The notes below the pieces were generated by a model, which was not told the DNA's origin, searched no databases, and saw only the letters and a program-made list of their open reading frames with translations. Shown here in pieces: positions 39,660 to 49,045 of a DNA stretch of 64,000 bases; the first letter of the stretch is position 1; every line of letters starts with the position of its first letter. The DNA is from Microvirga sp. 3-52 (GTDB taxonomy: Bacteria > Pseudomonadota > Alphaproteobacteria > Rhizobiales > Beijerinckiaceae). The position numbers and the translations under genes are program-made. Where the stretch lies: NCBI RefSeq assembly GCF_018383585.1, contig NZ_JAHAMK010000003.1:62001-126000 (forward strand). The letters are read 5' to 3'.

Positions 39660-39691
39660 GCAATCGGCGGATACTAGCCCCCGCCGATTGC
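39660..39691 (+). promoter_or_regulatory. 11-bp hairpin between smoE and smoF
   Basis: GCAATCGGCGG (39660-39670) and CCGCCGATTGC (39681-39691) are perfect arms around a 10-nt loop. No T-run follows. It has the same position as the hairpin after the LivJ-like gene at 6806 and probably protects the binding-protein mRNA or reduces read-through to the permeases. Confidence 0.7.
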
Positions 39692-39714
39692 TCTCTTCAG
39701 AGTGAGCAACCGAG

Positions 39715-40635
39715 ATGGCGAGCACCACCACCGTTACTGTCCCCAGCGCCACGGCTCCTGCTGGGAGGCGCATCCAGCGCAATGTCAGAACCCTGCCGTT
39801 GATCGCGCCGTCCGTGGTCGTCCTGTTCCTCTGGATGATCGTGCCGCTCGCGATGACGCTCTGGTTTTCGTTTCAATACTACAACCTGCTCGATCCATCC
39901 GTCGGCGGGTTCGCAGGCTTCGAGAACTACACCTTCCTGTTGACCGATCCGTCGCTCTGGACGGCAATGGCGAACACGCTTTTCCTGGTCTTCTGGGTGC
40001 TCGTGATCACCGTGGGTTTGGGCACGCTCCTTGCCGTCCTGTTCGACCAGGATTTTTACGGCCGGAGCATTGCCCGCCTGCTGGCCATCGCTCCGTTCTT
40101 CGTCATGCCGACGGTTAGTGCGTTGATTTGGAAGAACATGCTGATGCACCCGGTCAACGGGCTCTTCGCATTCTTCGCACGCTCCCTTGGCCTGCCGGCC
40201 ATCGACTTCTTCGGCAGTTTCCCACTGACCTCCGTCATCATCATTGTCGCGTGGCAGTGGCTGCCCTTCGCTCTGCTGATCCTGCTCACCGCAATCCAAT
40301 CGCTCGATAGCGAGCAGAAGGAGGCAGCGCGCATGGACGGCGCCGGGCCGTTCTCGATGTTCTTCTTCATCATCCTGCCCCACCTCGGCCGCGCCATCAG
40401 CGTGGTCATCATGATCGAGACGATCTTCCTGCTGTCGGTCTTCGCCGAGATCTACGTCACAACCTCGGGCGGGCCTGGTCTCGCGTCAACCAATCTGGCC
40501 TTCCTGATCTATTTGCGGGCCTTGCGTGAGTACGACGTGGGCGGCGCGTCAGCTGCCGGGGTCATTGCCGTGATCCTAGCCAATATCGTGGCGATCTTCC
40601 TTGTCCGCTCGATTGCCAAGAACATCACCGATTGA
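39715..40635 (+). CDS. smoF: Polyol ABC transporter permease (MalF-like)
   Basis: 306 residues with six membrane helices. A 25-residue polar N-terminus precedes the first. The EAA loop E-A-A-R-M-D-G-A-G-P-F-S-M-F-F-F-I-I-L-P near residue 203 contacts the ATPase. It forms a heterodimer with the next gene product. Confidence 0.9.
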   Translation: MASTTTVTVPSATAPAGRRIQRNVRTLPLIAPSVVVLFLWMIVPLAMTLWFSFQYYNLLDPSVGGFAGFENYTFLLTDPSLWTAMANTLFLVFWVLVITVGLGTLLAVLFDQDFYGRSIARLLAIAPFFVMPTVSALIWKNMLMHPVNGLFAFFARSLGLPAIDFFGSFPLTSVIIIVAWQWLPFALLILLTAIQSLDSEQKEAARMDGAGPFSMFFFIILPHLGRAISVVIMIETIFLLSVFAEIYVTTSGGPGLASTNLAFLIYLRALREYDVGGASAAGVIAVILANIVAIFLVRSIAKNITD

Positions 40636-40644
40636 GGTCGAGCC

Positions 40645-41466
40645 ATGCATCCCAGAACCCGTGAAAAGATCATCCTCACACTAGCCGGATGGCTCGCCGC
40701 AGGGCTGATCTTCTTCCCAATATTCTGGATGATCCTGACGAGCTTCAAGACCGAGGTGGAGGCGATTGCGACGCCGCCGAAACTCTTCTTCAGCCCGACA
40801 CTGGAAAACTACGTCACAGTGCGCGAGCGGGCCGACTACATCCATTTCGCCATCAACAGCATCGTCATCTCGGTCGGAGCCACGCTTCTGGCGACCCTCA
40901 TCGCCGTTCCGGCCGCCTACGCCATGGCATTCTTCCCAGGTAGGCGCACGAAGGACCTTCTGCTCTGGATGTTGTCGACCAAGATGATGCCGGCGGTCGG
41001 CGTCTTGATCCCGATTTATCTGCTTTTCCGGGATGCCGGCGCCATCGATACGCGCTGGGGCCTGATCGTGGTCTACACGCTCATGAACCTGCCGATCGTC
41101 GTATGGATGCTCTACACATTCTTCAAGGAAGTGCCGAAGGACATTCTCGAGGCCGGGCGCATGGACGGGGCTAAACCGAAACAGGAAGTCTGGATGCTCC
41201 TCCTGCCCCTGTCACTGCCCGGCATCGCATCGACGGCACTTCTGTCCATCATCCTGTGCTGGAATGAGGCATTCTGGAGCCTTAACCTCACCACCTCGGA
41301 GGCGGCGCCACTGACCACCTTCATCGCCTCGTTCTCTGCGCCCGAAGGGTTATTCTGGGCCAAGCTCTCTGCCGCGTCGACGATCGCCATCGCACCCATC
41401 CTGGTCTTCGGCTGGATGAGCCAGCGCCAACTCGTTCGAGGCCTGACCTTTGGCGCCGTCAAGTAA
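40645..41466 (+). CDS. smoG: Polyol ABC transporter permease (MalG-like)
   Basis: 273 residues with six membrane helices. The EAA loop E-A-G-R-M-D-G-A-K-P-K-Q-E is near residue 170. It starts nine bases after the previous permease stop. Confidence 0.9.
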   Translation: MHPRTREKIILTLAGWLAAGLIFFPIFWMILTSFKTEVEAIATPPKLFFSPTLENYVTVRERADYIHFAINSIVISVGATLLATLIAVPAAYAMAFFPGRRTKDLLLWMLSTKMMPAVGVLIPIYLLFRDAGAIDTRWGLIVVYTLMNLPIVVWMLYTFFKEVPKDILEAGRMDGAKPKQEVWMLLLPLSLPGIASTALLSIILCWNEAFWSLNLTTSEAAPLTTFIASFSAPEGLFWAKLSAASTIAIAPILVFGWMSQRQLVRGLTFGAVK

Positions 41467-41480
41467 ATGGGAAGTGCAGC

Positions 41481-42614
41481 ATGGCGACGATCGTCCTCAA
41501 AGGCATTGAGAAGAGCTACGGCACTGTGCAGGTCATCAAAGGTATCGACCTGTCCATCGACGACCGAGAATTCTGCGTCTTCGTCGGCCCTTCCGGATGT
41601 GGAAAGTCGACGCTTCTGCGGATGATCGCCGGTCTCGAGGAGATCACCGAGGGAGACCTTCTGATCGATGGCCAAAAGGTCAATGATGTGCCGCCATCGG
41701 AGCGTGGACTCGCCATGGTGTTCCAATCTTATGCCCTCTATCCGCATATGTCCGTTGCGGATAACATGGGCTTCTCGCTGCGTCTTGCCGGCGTGTCCAA
41801 GGAGGAGCGGCGTGCCAAGGTGGCGGAAGCAGCGCGCATCCTGCACCTCGACAAGTTTTTGGACCGGAAGCCGAAGGAATTGTCCGGCGGTCAGCGGCAG
41901 CGCGTTGCGATCGGCCGGGCCATCGTGCGCAAGCCCAAGGTATTTCTCTTCGACGAGCCGCTATCCAACCTCGATGCGGCGCTGCGCGTCCAGATGCGTA
42001 TCGAACTGGCTCGTCTGCACGACGAACTGGCTGCGACCATGATCTATGTCACCCACGATCAGGTCGAGGCCATGACGATGGCGGACAAGATCGTGGTGCT
42101 GCAAGGAGGCATCGTCGAGCAGGCCGGCACGCCGCTGGAACTCTATCATCATCCGAGAAACCTGTTCGTCGCGGGCTTCATCGGCAGCCCCAAGATGAAC
42201 TTCCTTCCCGCCATGGTCACTGCGGTGACGGATGCAGAGACCACCATCCAGCTTGCCGGTGGAGCAAATCTGGCGGTTCCGGTCCGATCCGGCCGCCACA
42301 AGGTCGGGGATACGGTGACCCTTGGCGTGCGTCCCGAGCACATGGGGCTGGCAGGAGAAGGGGAGATCGTCGGCGAGGTGATGGTGGTCGAGCGCCTTGG
42401 GGGTGAAACGTTTCTCTATACTCAGCTCAAGGACGGTACGATGCTGACTGTGCAGGCAGACGGAGAGATCCCGACAGGCGTTCATGAACGCATCGCCATC
42501 AGACTCGATTCAGCGACCTGCCATCTGTTCGATGGCGATGGCCTCGCAATCGAGCGCGTGCAGCGGCACCCGTTGGCCAGTTTGCGTCGGATGCCGACCC
42601 ACAAGGCGAGCTGA
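41481..42614 (+). CDS. smoK: Polyol ABC transporter ATPase (MalK/UgpC-like)
   Basis: 377 residues. Walker A G-P-S-G-C-G-K-S-T is near residue 36, signature L-S-G-G-Q-R-Q-R-V near 134, Walker B V-F-L-F-D-E-P-L-S-N-L-D near 153. The C-terminal TOBE regulatory domain starts near 240. It drives the SmoEFG importer. Confidence 0.92.
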   Translation: MATIVLKGIEKSYGTVQVIKGIDLSIDDREFCVFVGPSGCGKSTLLRMIAGLEEITEGDLLIDGQKVNDVPPSERGLAMVFQSYALYPHMSVADNMGFSLRLAGVSKEERRAKVAEAARILHLDKFLDRKPKELSGGQRQRVAIGRAIVRKPKVFLFDEPLSNLDAALRVQMRIELARLHDELAATMIYVTHDQVEAMTMADKIVVLQGGIVEQAGTPLELYHHPRNLFVAGFIGSPKMNFLPAMVTAVTDAETTIQLAGGANLAVPVRSGRHKVGDTVTLGVRPEHMGLAGEGEIVGEVMVVERLGGETFLYTQLKDGTMLTVQADGEIPTGVHERIAIRLDSATCHLFDGDGLAIERVQRHPLASLRRMPTHKAS

Positions 42615-42635
42615 GGCCGTTGTCGGAAGCGACCA

Positions 42636-44318
42636 ATGGCATCAAAGCGATTTGATTACATCGTGGTTGGCGGCGGCAGTGCAGGATGCGTCGTGGCAAG
42701 CCGCCTCGTGGCCGAGCATGATGCTCGGGTGCTGCTCGTCGAGGCGGGTCCCCGCCGGGTAAGTCCTATCCTTGCGATGCCGGCGGGTTACATGAAGTTT
42801 CTCGCGCGGGACACCTACCTGACGATGCACCACGTTCTCCCTCAGGAGCGGCTTGGTGGCCGCGCGCCCATCGTGCCGCAGGCCAAGGTGCTGGGTGGAG
42901 GCAGTGCGGTCAACGCGATGGTCTATATCCGCGGCCAAGCGGCCGATTACGACGGGTGGGACGAGGCATTGGGCGGCGCCGGGTGGGGCTACAGGGATCT
43001 TCTTCCCTATTTCATTCGGCAGGAAGGCAACGATCACCTGGGCGCGCCCTATCACGGTGTCAGCGGTCCCTTGAAGGTGTCTCACCTGGGACAGCACTCG
43101 GCCATGAGCCGTGCCTTTGTGCAGGCGATGCAGGAGCGGGGCGTTCCCTTTACGCCCGACTTTAATGGAACCCGGCAGAACGGCGTCGGGTTCATGCAGC
43201 ACACGATCGATTGGACCACCCGCCGCCGGTGCAGCGCGGTCGACGCATTTCTTCGGCCGGTACTCTCCCATCCGAAACTGACCGTGGCGACAGAGACGAC
43301 GGTCACTCGCATCCAGTTGGAGAAAAGCCGTGCGATAGGTGTGGAGTTTCACGGGCCCGCCGGATCGGAAACCGCTTTCGCCGACGCGGAGGTGATCCTC
43401 GCGGCGGGAACCTACATGACACCGAAGCTTCTGATGCTGTCCGGCATCGGTCCGGCTGACGAGCTTTCCGGCCACGGCTTCACGATTGTCGCCGACCTGC
43501 CCGGCGTCGGCCGGAACCTGCAGGATCATCACGAAGTCCCCGTTGTTGCAGCGACATCGGGAGCTTTCGGATATTTCGGGCAGGATCGCGGCCTCGCAAT
43601 GCTGAGCAATGGTTTGCAATACATGCTGTTCAAATCTGGAGCTGTCACCACCACGGGCGTGGAGGCCTGCGCCTTCATCGACCCCGATGGCGGCGAGAGG
43701 CCGACGATCCAGCTTTATTGCGTGCCTACGGTTTATCTCGACCGTGATGTCTCAGGGATCGAGCCGACCCATGGGGTGACGTTGAACCCTTGTTTGTTGC
43801 GCCCGAAGGCACGTGGATCCGTGCGGCTTGCATCCGCAGACCCAACCGCGTTGCCGCGGGTGGATCCTCAGTTCTTCGGTGATGAGGACGATCTTCGCCT
43901 GACCATTGCCGGGTTGCGCTACGCCCGAGAGGTTCTCGCGACAAGTCCCGTTAGGGAAATGGTCGACCATGAACTCTTTCCCGGACGGGCCGTAATTTCA
44001 GATGTGGACCTCGCCGATCATTGCCGCAGAACGGTGAAAACGAACTACCATCCGGTTGGTACCTGTCGCATGGGCTGCGCGTCCGATCCCCTAGCCGTGG
44101 TCGCGTCGGACTTGACAGTCCGTGGCATTGAGAGTTTGAGGATCGTCGACGCCTCCATCATGCCGACCATCCCTAGCGGCAACACGAATGCCCCGGTGCT
44201 GGCAATCGCCGACAAAGCCGTTGACATCATCACAGGTCATGGCCGCATGCCCCGTGAACAGGCAGCTGCTCCATCGAACCACGTTTCCTCTATTCCCGAT
44301 CAGGTCCATCCGCCATGA
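42636..44318 (+). CDS. GMC-family FAD oxidoreductase
   Basis: 560 residues. The FAD motif V-V-G-G-G-S-A-G-C-V-V-A-S is at 10-22, and the GMC signature G-G-G-S-A-V-N-A-M-V-Y-I-R-G is near 87. The active-site His is in N-Y-H-P-V-G-T-C-R-M-G near 470. Such enzymes oxidise alcohols to aldehydes or ketones. It occupies the place where other smo operons carry the SmoS sorbitol dehydrogenase, so it may be the polyol oxidase of this operon. The choline dehydrogenase label that automatic tools give would be misleading here. Confidence 0.88.
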   Translation: MASKRFDYIVVGGGSAGCVVASRLVAEHDARVLLVEAGPRRVSPILAMPAGYMKFLARDTYLTMHHVLPQERLGGRAPIVPQAKVLGGGSAVNAMVYIRGQAADYDGWDEALGGAGWGYRDLLPYFIRQEGNDHLGAPYHGVSGPLKVSHLGQHSAMSRAFVQAMQERGVPFTPDFNGTRQNGVGFMQHTIDWTTRRRCSAVDAFLRPVLSHPKLTVATETTVTRIQLEKSRAIGVEFHGPAGSETAFADAEVILAAGTYMTPKLLMLSGIGPADELSGHGFTIVADLPGVGRNLQDHHEVPVVAATSGAFGYFGQDRGLAMLSNGLQYMLFKSGAVTTTGVEACAFIDPDGGERPTIQLYCVPTVYLDRDVSGIEPTHGVTLNPCLLRPKARGSVRLASADPTALPRVDPQFFGDEDDLRLTIAGLRYAREVLATSPVREMVDHELFPGRAVISDVDLADHCRRTVKTNYHPVGTCRMGCASDPLAVVASDLTVRGIESLRIVDASIMPTIPSGNTNAPVLAIADKAVDIITGHGRMPREQAAAPSNHVSSIPDQVHPP

Positions 44319-45796
44319 ATCAGAGCTTGAATCTTGCCAATCTCGTGAACCTGCCGTCCAGTGTCGCCAGGCCTCGCTATGCTCGGGATGAGCTTAAGGC
44401 GGGCATCCTGCACATCGGCGTCGGCAACTTCCACCGTGCCCATCAGGCCGTGTATCTGGACGATCTCTTCAATGCCGGAAAGGATCTCGACTGGGGTCTG
44501 ATCGGCGCGGGCATCCGTGCCGGCGACAGGGCGATGCGGCAGGCGCTGGAGCCTCAGGACTGGCTGACGACGGTGGTGGAGCTCGAGCCAGGCGCCAACG
44601 TCGCCCGGGTGACCGGCGCCATGATAGGCTTCGTGCCCGTCAATGAGGATGGACGTGCCATCGTCGATGCTCTCGATGATTCCGCGCTGCGCATCGTTTC
44701 CCTGACCGTCACGGAAGGCGGCTATTGCATCGATCCAGCCACGGGATCGTTCAATCCGGACCATCCGGACATTGTTTATGATGCCGCTCACATGGATGCG
44801 CCCCGGGGCGTGTTCGGGCTTCTCCTCGCGGCGTTGAAGCGCCGTCGCGATGAAGGTCGAGCACCTTTCACGGTGATGTCGTGCGACAACATCCCCCACA
44901 ATGGCCAAGTGGCGAGGGATGCCGTGGCAGGACTCGCCGATCTCGTGGATCCTTCGCTGGCGGCTTACGTGCGAGAGCAGGTGGCCTTTCCCAACAGCAT
45001 GGTCGACCGCATCACACCCGCGACGTCTGACCGCGAGCGTACGATTCTGATGGAACACTTTGGCATCCAGGATAATTGGCCGGTTTTCTGCGAACCGTTC
45101 CGTCAGTGGGTTCTGGAGGACAATTTCCCGACGGGCCGTCCAGCCCTGGAGGACGTCGGCGTTACCTTCACCCCGCATGTAGCGGCCTTCGAGTTGATGA
45201 AGCTTCGGATATTGAACGGCGGTCATGCCGCCATTGCCTATCCGGCAGGGCTCCTGGGGATCCACTTCGTGCACGACGCCATGGCGGATCCACTCGTGCG
45301 GGGCTTCTTGGACAAGCTTGAGGCCGAAGAGATCATTCCCTGCGTGCCGCCCGTGCCCGGTGTCGACCTTCAAGCTTACTACCAGCTGATCGCTCGCCGC
45401 TTCGCTAATCCGGACGTAGGAGATACGATCCCGCGTCTGGCCCAGGATGGTTCCAATCGGCAGCCCAAGTTCATCCTGCCTTCGACGCGGGATCGCCTGA
45501 AGGCAGGGGCCGACGTGACGGGTCTGGCCCTTGAATCGGCCCTGTGGTGCCGGTACTGCGCTGGGACGACCGATGCCGGTAAGCCTTTCAACCTTGATGA
45601 TCCCAATGCCGGCCGCCTCACAGCCGCAGCCTTGGCTTCGAAGGACGATCCGGCATCCTTTCTCGATCTGCGCGACATCTTTGGCGATGTCGCAGATGCA
45701 CCGCAGTTTCGGTCTCGGTTCGAGACGGCTTTGAAGAGCCTGTGGCGCGACGGGACTCCGGCTACGTTGCAGCGCTACTTGAACGGCAGCGTCTGA
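44315..45796 (+). CDS. mtlK: Mannitol 2-dehydrogenase (polyol-specific long-chain dehydrogenase)
   Basis: 493 residues, family length. The nucleotide motif G-I-L-H-I-G-V-G-N-F-H-R-A-H-Q is near residue 30. The catalytic region has K-L-R-I-L-N-G-G-H near 290 (Lys and His). It oxidises D-mannitol to D-fructose with NAD+; related members act on arabitol or sorbitol. The start overlaps the GMC stop by four bases. A weak hairpin lies at 45860-45877. Confidence 0.9.
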   Translation: MNQSLNLANLVNLPSSVARPRYARDELKAGILHIGVGNFHRAHQAVYLDDLFNAGKDLDWGLIGAGIRAGDRAMRQALEPQDWLTTVVELEPGANVARVTGAMIGFVPVNEDGRAIVDALDDSALRIVSLTVTEGGYCIDPATGSFNPDHPDIVYDAAHMDAPRGVFGLLLAALKRRRDEGRAPFTVMSCDNIPHNGQVARDAVAGLADLVDPSLAAYVREQVAFPNSMVDRITPATSDRERTILMEHFGIQDNWPVFCEPFRQWVLEDNFPTGRPALEDVGVTFTPHVAAFELMKLRILNGGHAAIAYPAGLLGIHFVHDAMADPLVRGFLDKLEAEEIIPCVPPVPGVDLQAYYQLIARRFANPDVGDTIPRLAQDGSNRQPKFILPSTRDRLKAGADVTGLALESALWCRYCAGTTDAGKPFNLDDPNAGRLTAAALASKDDPASFLDLRDIFGDVADAPQFRSRFETALKSLWRDGTPATLQRYLNGSV

Positions 45797-45974
45797 ACCT
45801 TCAGGCGCACATGTCGATCTGCCCCTTTACAGGGCCGAGCGCCAGTGCCCTCATGGCTCACTCTCCTCTTCGAGAGTTGTGTTCTGACCGATCATGACAT
45901 GGGTGCCTAGCACTTCTACGACTTCGCAGGGTTCTCCCCTTTCGCATGATGATTTCGACCGCAAAAAGCGCCGG

Positions 45975-48023
45975 CTAGGGAAGCTCGGAGTTCGGGTCCG
46001 TTGCGGAATGTGCAACGGGCGTCTCGCCTTGACTGGGCGAGCATAGGTTCGCGGCCTGAAGGAGCCCGTAGCCGTAAGTCTTGTCGCGGCCCGGCGCGCC
46101 AAGATCGAGGGTGCTGCTCTCGAGCGTCGCCTGAAGATCTGTTGCATTCAATGTGCCGGTGGAAGCATTGAGGATCGCTGCTGCGGCTGATATGAACGGC
46201 ACTGCGTAGGATGTCCCGCTCCTGACGGAGCCTCCTCCATCAGCGGAGGCTGTCCAAAGATCCACTCCGGGAGCCGCTAGGTCGATAAATTCACCCTGCG
46301 TCGCCCGGGAATAGATCGCCAGCTTCTTGTCCACAGCGGTGACGGCGATCACTCCGGGATAGGCGGCGGGATAGGACGGCTCTGCACCCGCCCCATTATT
46401 GCCCGCCGCCGCAACAATGACCATGCCCTTCGCTTGGGCGGAAGCAATCGCTCGCTTCAAGACTTCATTGGACGAACCGGACAGGCTCATGTTGACGACA
46501 CGCACGTTGCGTTCCGCCAGCGTCTCCAACGCCCGGACGAGCGTTATCACGTCGGTCCGATCCGCGGTCCCTCCATCGCGATAGAAGGCATCCACGGCCA
46601 GAAGGCGCGCGCCGGGAAGGAGGCCGGGAGTGCTGCTGCCGCTCCGGCCCACGAGGATCGCCGCTATAGCTGTACCGTGATCCTGCTGAGACGGGTTGCC
46701 GCGAAGCTCGAGACCCGACAGGACTTCGATCGACTGTCCTTTCAGAGCTTCATGATCGCGGTTGATGCCTGTGTCGATCAGGCCGATGGTCGGAACGGGG
46801 CCGCATTGTTCGGAGGCGGATTCGCTCCAGCCGACGAGCGAAATTGCCTCGCAGCTTGGCCCGGAGCAGGCTGAGCCTTCGTCCGTGTAGTAGTAGTGGT
46901 CGAAGTCGGCTGCCGCGCCTGCATCGACCATACGCACCCTGCGCTGTGCCTCACCGAGTGATACTCCCCGCGGCGGGATGAGTCGGACCACGTTCGCAAG
47001 GGTGCCCGTTGTCTGCATTTCCGTTCGGAACCCTTGTGCGCTCAACCGAGCCAAGCTGATTGATGTCAGGCCAACCGCAACAATCGAATGCTTGGCACGA
47101 ACGGGTTTGGGGAGAGATCGGTCCGCCGTTGCTGCTGGGGGAGCAGGACGAGAGGGCCGCATTGGCTCTGTTGCATGCGCCTTCGTTCCTGTCCTTCGCG
47201 TACCTCTGCTATCAATGGCAGCCTCTGCTTTGCCGTTCTGGCCCGCGCGACGGGATGCAGATTGTTTCGATTCGGAAATCGGTGACCTGGATTTTTCTTT
47301 CGCGGTGCTCTTGCGAGTTTTGGCTTTTTCAACGGCTCTCACTGGCGTCGCCACACGGGGGCGAAAGCTATCGGAGATCGCTCCGAAAAGGGCCGTCAGT
47401 CCGCCAGTTATAGGGGATGCCGACTGACCGATACCTAGACCATTGCCTGCTTTCGGGCCCGACGCCTTGCCCTTGTCTGAGGCCTTTCCTTGACCTGCTG
47501 AATTGCCCCCGCGGGACGAGGCTCCTTGGCTTGACGATTGTCCAGGGCTCGAAGTGCCTCCCTGACTTGATGCGCTTCCCCGGCTGCCAGAATTGTTTTG
47601 TCCCGCATTCGCGTTGCTGGCACTTCTGCCACCTCCGTTGCCCACTCCGCCCGCGTTGCCATTGCCTTTGCCGTTTCCGTTATTCCCGGCGCCACCTGCG
47701 GCTCCATTGTTTCCCGAGGCGCCGTTGCCGCCGGCATTCCCTTTATTCCCAGCGTTCCCGTTGTTCCCGGAGTTCCCATTATTCCCGGAGTTGCCATTAC
47801 TTCCGGAGTTCCCATTGTTTCCAGAGCTCCCGTTATTCCCAGCATTGCCGTTGTTGCCTCCGCCGTTCCCTCTCCCGCCGCCATTGTTGCCTTCCTTGGC
47901 GGCAGCTGAGACCTTCTCGAAGGCTAGGCCACCGCTCTTCGCGACGTCGATCTGAACCCTCACCGGGCACACAAGGGCAAGGCACGATACCGCAATCAGA
48001 AGATGGCGCTGTCTTGGTTTCAT
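45975..48023 (-). CDS. Secreted S8 subtilisin-like protease with Asn/Gly-rich stalk
   Basis: 682 residues. After a signal peptide (1-27), an Asn/Gly repeat region (about 45-131) and a Ser/Gly and Lys/Arg-rich linker reach residue 300. The S8 domain occupies about 400-670 with all three catalytic residues: Asp in I-G-L-I-D-T-G-I-N near 418, His in D-H-G-T-A-I-A-A near 448, and Ser in G-T-S-Y-A-V-P near 604. No autotransporter barrel or sortase signal is visible. The stalk may anchor to or cross a polysaccharide layer. Confidence 0.85.
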   Translation of the reverse strand: MKPRQRHLLIAVSCLALVCPVRVQIDVAKSGGLAFEKVSAAAKEGNNGGGRGNGGGNNGNAGNNGSSGNNGNSGSNGNSGNNGNSGNNGNAGNKGNAGGNGASGNNGAAGGAGNNGNGKGNGNAGGVGNGGGRSASNANAGQNNSGSRGSASSQGGTSSPGQSSSQGASSRGGNSAGQGKASDKGKASGPKAGNGLGIGQSASPITGGLTALFGAISDSFRPRVATPVRAVEKAKTRKSTAKEKSRSPISESKQSASRRAGQNGKAEAAIDSRGTRRTGTKAHATEPMRPSRPAPPAATADRSLPKPVRAKHSIVAVGLTSISLARLSAQGFRTEMQTTGTLANVVRLIPPRGVSLGEAQRRVRMVDAGAAADFDHYYYTDEGSACSGPSCEAISLVGWSESASEQCGPVPTIGLIDTGINRDHEALKGQSIEVLSGLELRGNPSQQDHGTAIAAILVGRSGSSTPGLLPGARLLAVDAFYRDGGTADRTDVITLVRALETLAERNVRVVNMSLSGSSNEVLKRAIASAQAKGMVIVAAAGNNGAGAEPSYPAAYPGVIAVTAVDKKLAIYSRATQGEFIDLAAPGVDLWTASADGGGSVRSGTSYAVPFISAAAAILNASTGTLNATDLQATLESSTLDLGAPGRDKTYGYGLLQAANLCSPSQGETPVAHSATDPNSELP
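47631..47891 (-). repeat. Repeat-coding segment for the Asn/Gly-rich stalk
   Basis: About 260 bases of short units, mostly three codons long (Gly-Asn-X, with X Asn, Ala or Ser), for example G-N-S-G-N-N-G-N-S. The DNA units are near-identical in places, so slippage could change the copy number. The codons give a Gly-x-x periodicity like collagen but with Asn in place of Pro. Confidence 0.8.
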
Positions 48024-48422
48024 CGAAGCGGCTCACCTTTGCAGTTGGGTCTAGAGGAGACGTTCTGCAATCGATTCAGGAAAACGCATCCAGAAGATAA
48101 TAACGGCTAAGGCGTAGGGTTGGTTTCAGAGGCAGGCCGGCGCCTTGAATGGGACCCGATTGAACGGGAAAGCGGAACTGACGTCACCAGTGGTTCCGCG
48201 GGCCTTATATCGGAATGACGACCTTCACTCGCGGTTGTGATGAACAGGAGATGAATAATGGCCAAGTGTATATGCATGGCGCAGAGCATTCATCGCCTGT
48301 TCATACTTATGTGAAGCTACAACTGTGCAGTATGAGTTGGGTTTTGCTTTGAAACTACTTTAGGAGTGACGCGTTGTCGGTTGCCGGGTGAAAAGCCCGA
48401 ACAATCATTCAGGAGTAAGGTC
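48024..48422. other. Intergenic region with an inverted repeat and one promoter-like site
   Basis: Between the protease start and the DUF1236 gene. GCGGAAC (48172-48178) and GTTCCGC (48193-48199) form an inverted repeat around TGACGTCA, itself a palindrome. The promoter-like pair at 48351-48375 is listed separately. No gene is supported. Confidence 0.5.
48351..48375 (+). promoter_or_regulatory. ECF-type promoter candidate before the first DUF1236 gene (variant)
   Basis: GAAAC (48351-48355), 16 bases, CGTT (48372-48375). It is a one-base variant of the GGAAC-N16/17-CGTT pattern recognised by ECF/EcfG sigma factors. The gene starts 48 bases later. It is weaker than the two sites below. Confidence 0.4.
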
Positions 48423-48830
48423 ATGTCGAAGAGATTCCTTCTTGCTAGCGCCGTCCTCGCTACTCTTGCGCCTGCCGCTGCCTTCGCACAGTCGGGCGGG
48501 GCCGCTGCCGGTGCCGCCACGGGCGCGGTCGGCGGCGCAATTGTCGGCGGTCCGGTCGGAGCCGCCGTAGGCGGTGTCACGGGGGCCATCGTCGGTGGGA
48601 TCGCCGATCAGCAGCAGCCAGAATTCCGCCAGTACGTGACTACACAAAGGGTGCCCTCCTACACCTATAGGGAAGAGGTTCGTGTCGGTGCGGTTCTTCC
48701 GGAATCCGGGGTGACCTATCACGAAGTTCCTGCGGAATATAAGGTCAAGGGCTACCGCTATACGGTTGTGAACGATAAACCTGTGCTGGTGGAGCCGAGC
48801 AGCCGAAAGATCGTGCAGGTCATCCGCTAA
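48423..48830 (+). CDS. DUF1236 secreted protein
   Basis: 135 residues from ATG 48423, with AGGAG upstream. A signal peptide (1-21, ending A-F-A-Q) is followed by a glycine/alanine/valine-rich stretch (24-60) that resembles a glycine-zipper segment. The C-terminal DUF1236 domain ends Y-R-Y-T-V-V-N-D-K-P-V-L-V-E-P ... K-I-V-Q-V-I. Function unknown; it is probably an envelope protein. The second copy at 50451 shares the C-terminal domain. Confidence 0.85.
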   Translation: MSKRFLLASAVLATLAPAAAFAQSGGAAAGAATGAVGGAIVGGPVGAAVGGVTGAIVGGIADQQQPEFRQYVTTQRVPSYTYREEVRVGAVLPESGVTYHEVPAEYKVKGYRYTVVNDKPVLVEPSSRKIVQVIR

Positions 48831-48856
48831 AGTCTGCTATTTCCCTAACTCAGCCA

Positions 48857-48885
48857 TGGGCGGCCGTCTTGGCCGCCCATTTTTT
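48857..48885 (+). terminator. Intrinsic terminator after the first DUF1236 gene
   Basis: The arms TGGGCGGCC (48857-48865) and GGCCGCCCA (48871-48879) are perfect over 9 bp with a 5-nt loop and are followed by six T. This is a textbook rho-independent terminator, 27 bases after the stop, and it separates the gene from the sigma operon. Confidence 0.92.
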
Positions 48886-48990
48886 GTGTTTGCGGAGGTG
48901 GCGGATCTGCACTTGCTTGTGTTCCGCGCCGGGAACGGGGGCGCTGCTGTCCGTTCCCATTCAGCCTGCGCAGGTTCCCTACTTGAGATT

Positions 48991-49016
48991 GGAATAAAAC
49001 GTCTAGGTTCTCCGTT
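48991..49016 (+). promoter_or_regulatory. ECF-type promoter candidate before the sigma gene
   Basis: GGAAT (48991-48995), 17 bases, CGTT (49013-49016). It is 30 bases before the sigma start. It matches the site at 50391 in both boxes and spacing, which suggests autoregulation by this ECF sigma, or control by an EcfG general-stress sigma. Confidence 0.6.
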
Positions 49017-49045
49017 ATGATCGGAAGAGGCTTTGCGGAGCAGGA

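Noticed and set aside
45860-45877. Small hairpin after mtlK considered as a terminator
   Set aside because: Only six pairs and no T-run.
47417-48100. Long forward frames over the Asn/Gly repeat region
   Set aside because: Low-complexity repeats keep several frames open; only the protease frame continues into a real domain.
48172-48199. Inverted repeat with GGAAC considered as a third ECF promoter
   Set aside because: The distance from GGAAC to a GTT box is 14 bases, too short, and no CGTT follows.
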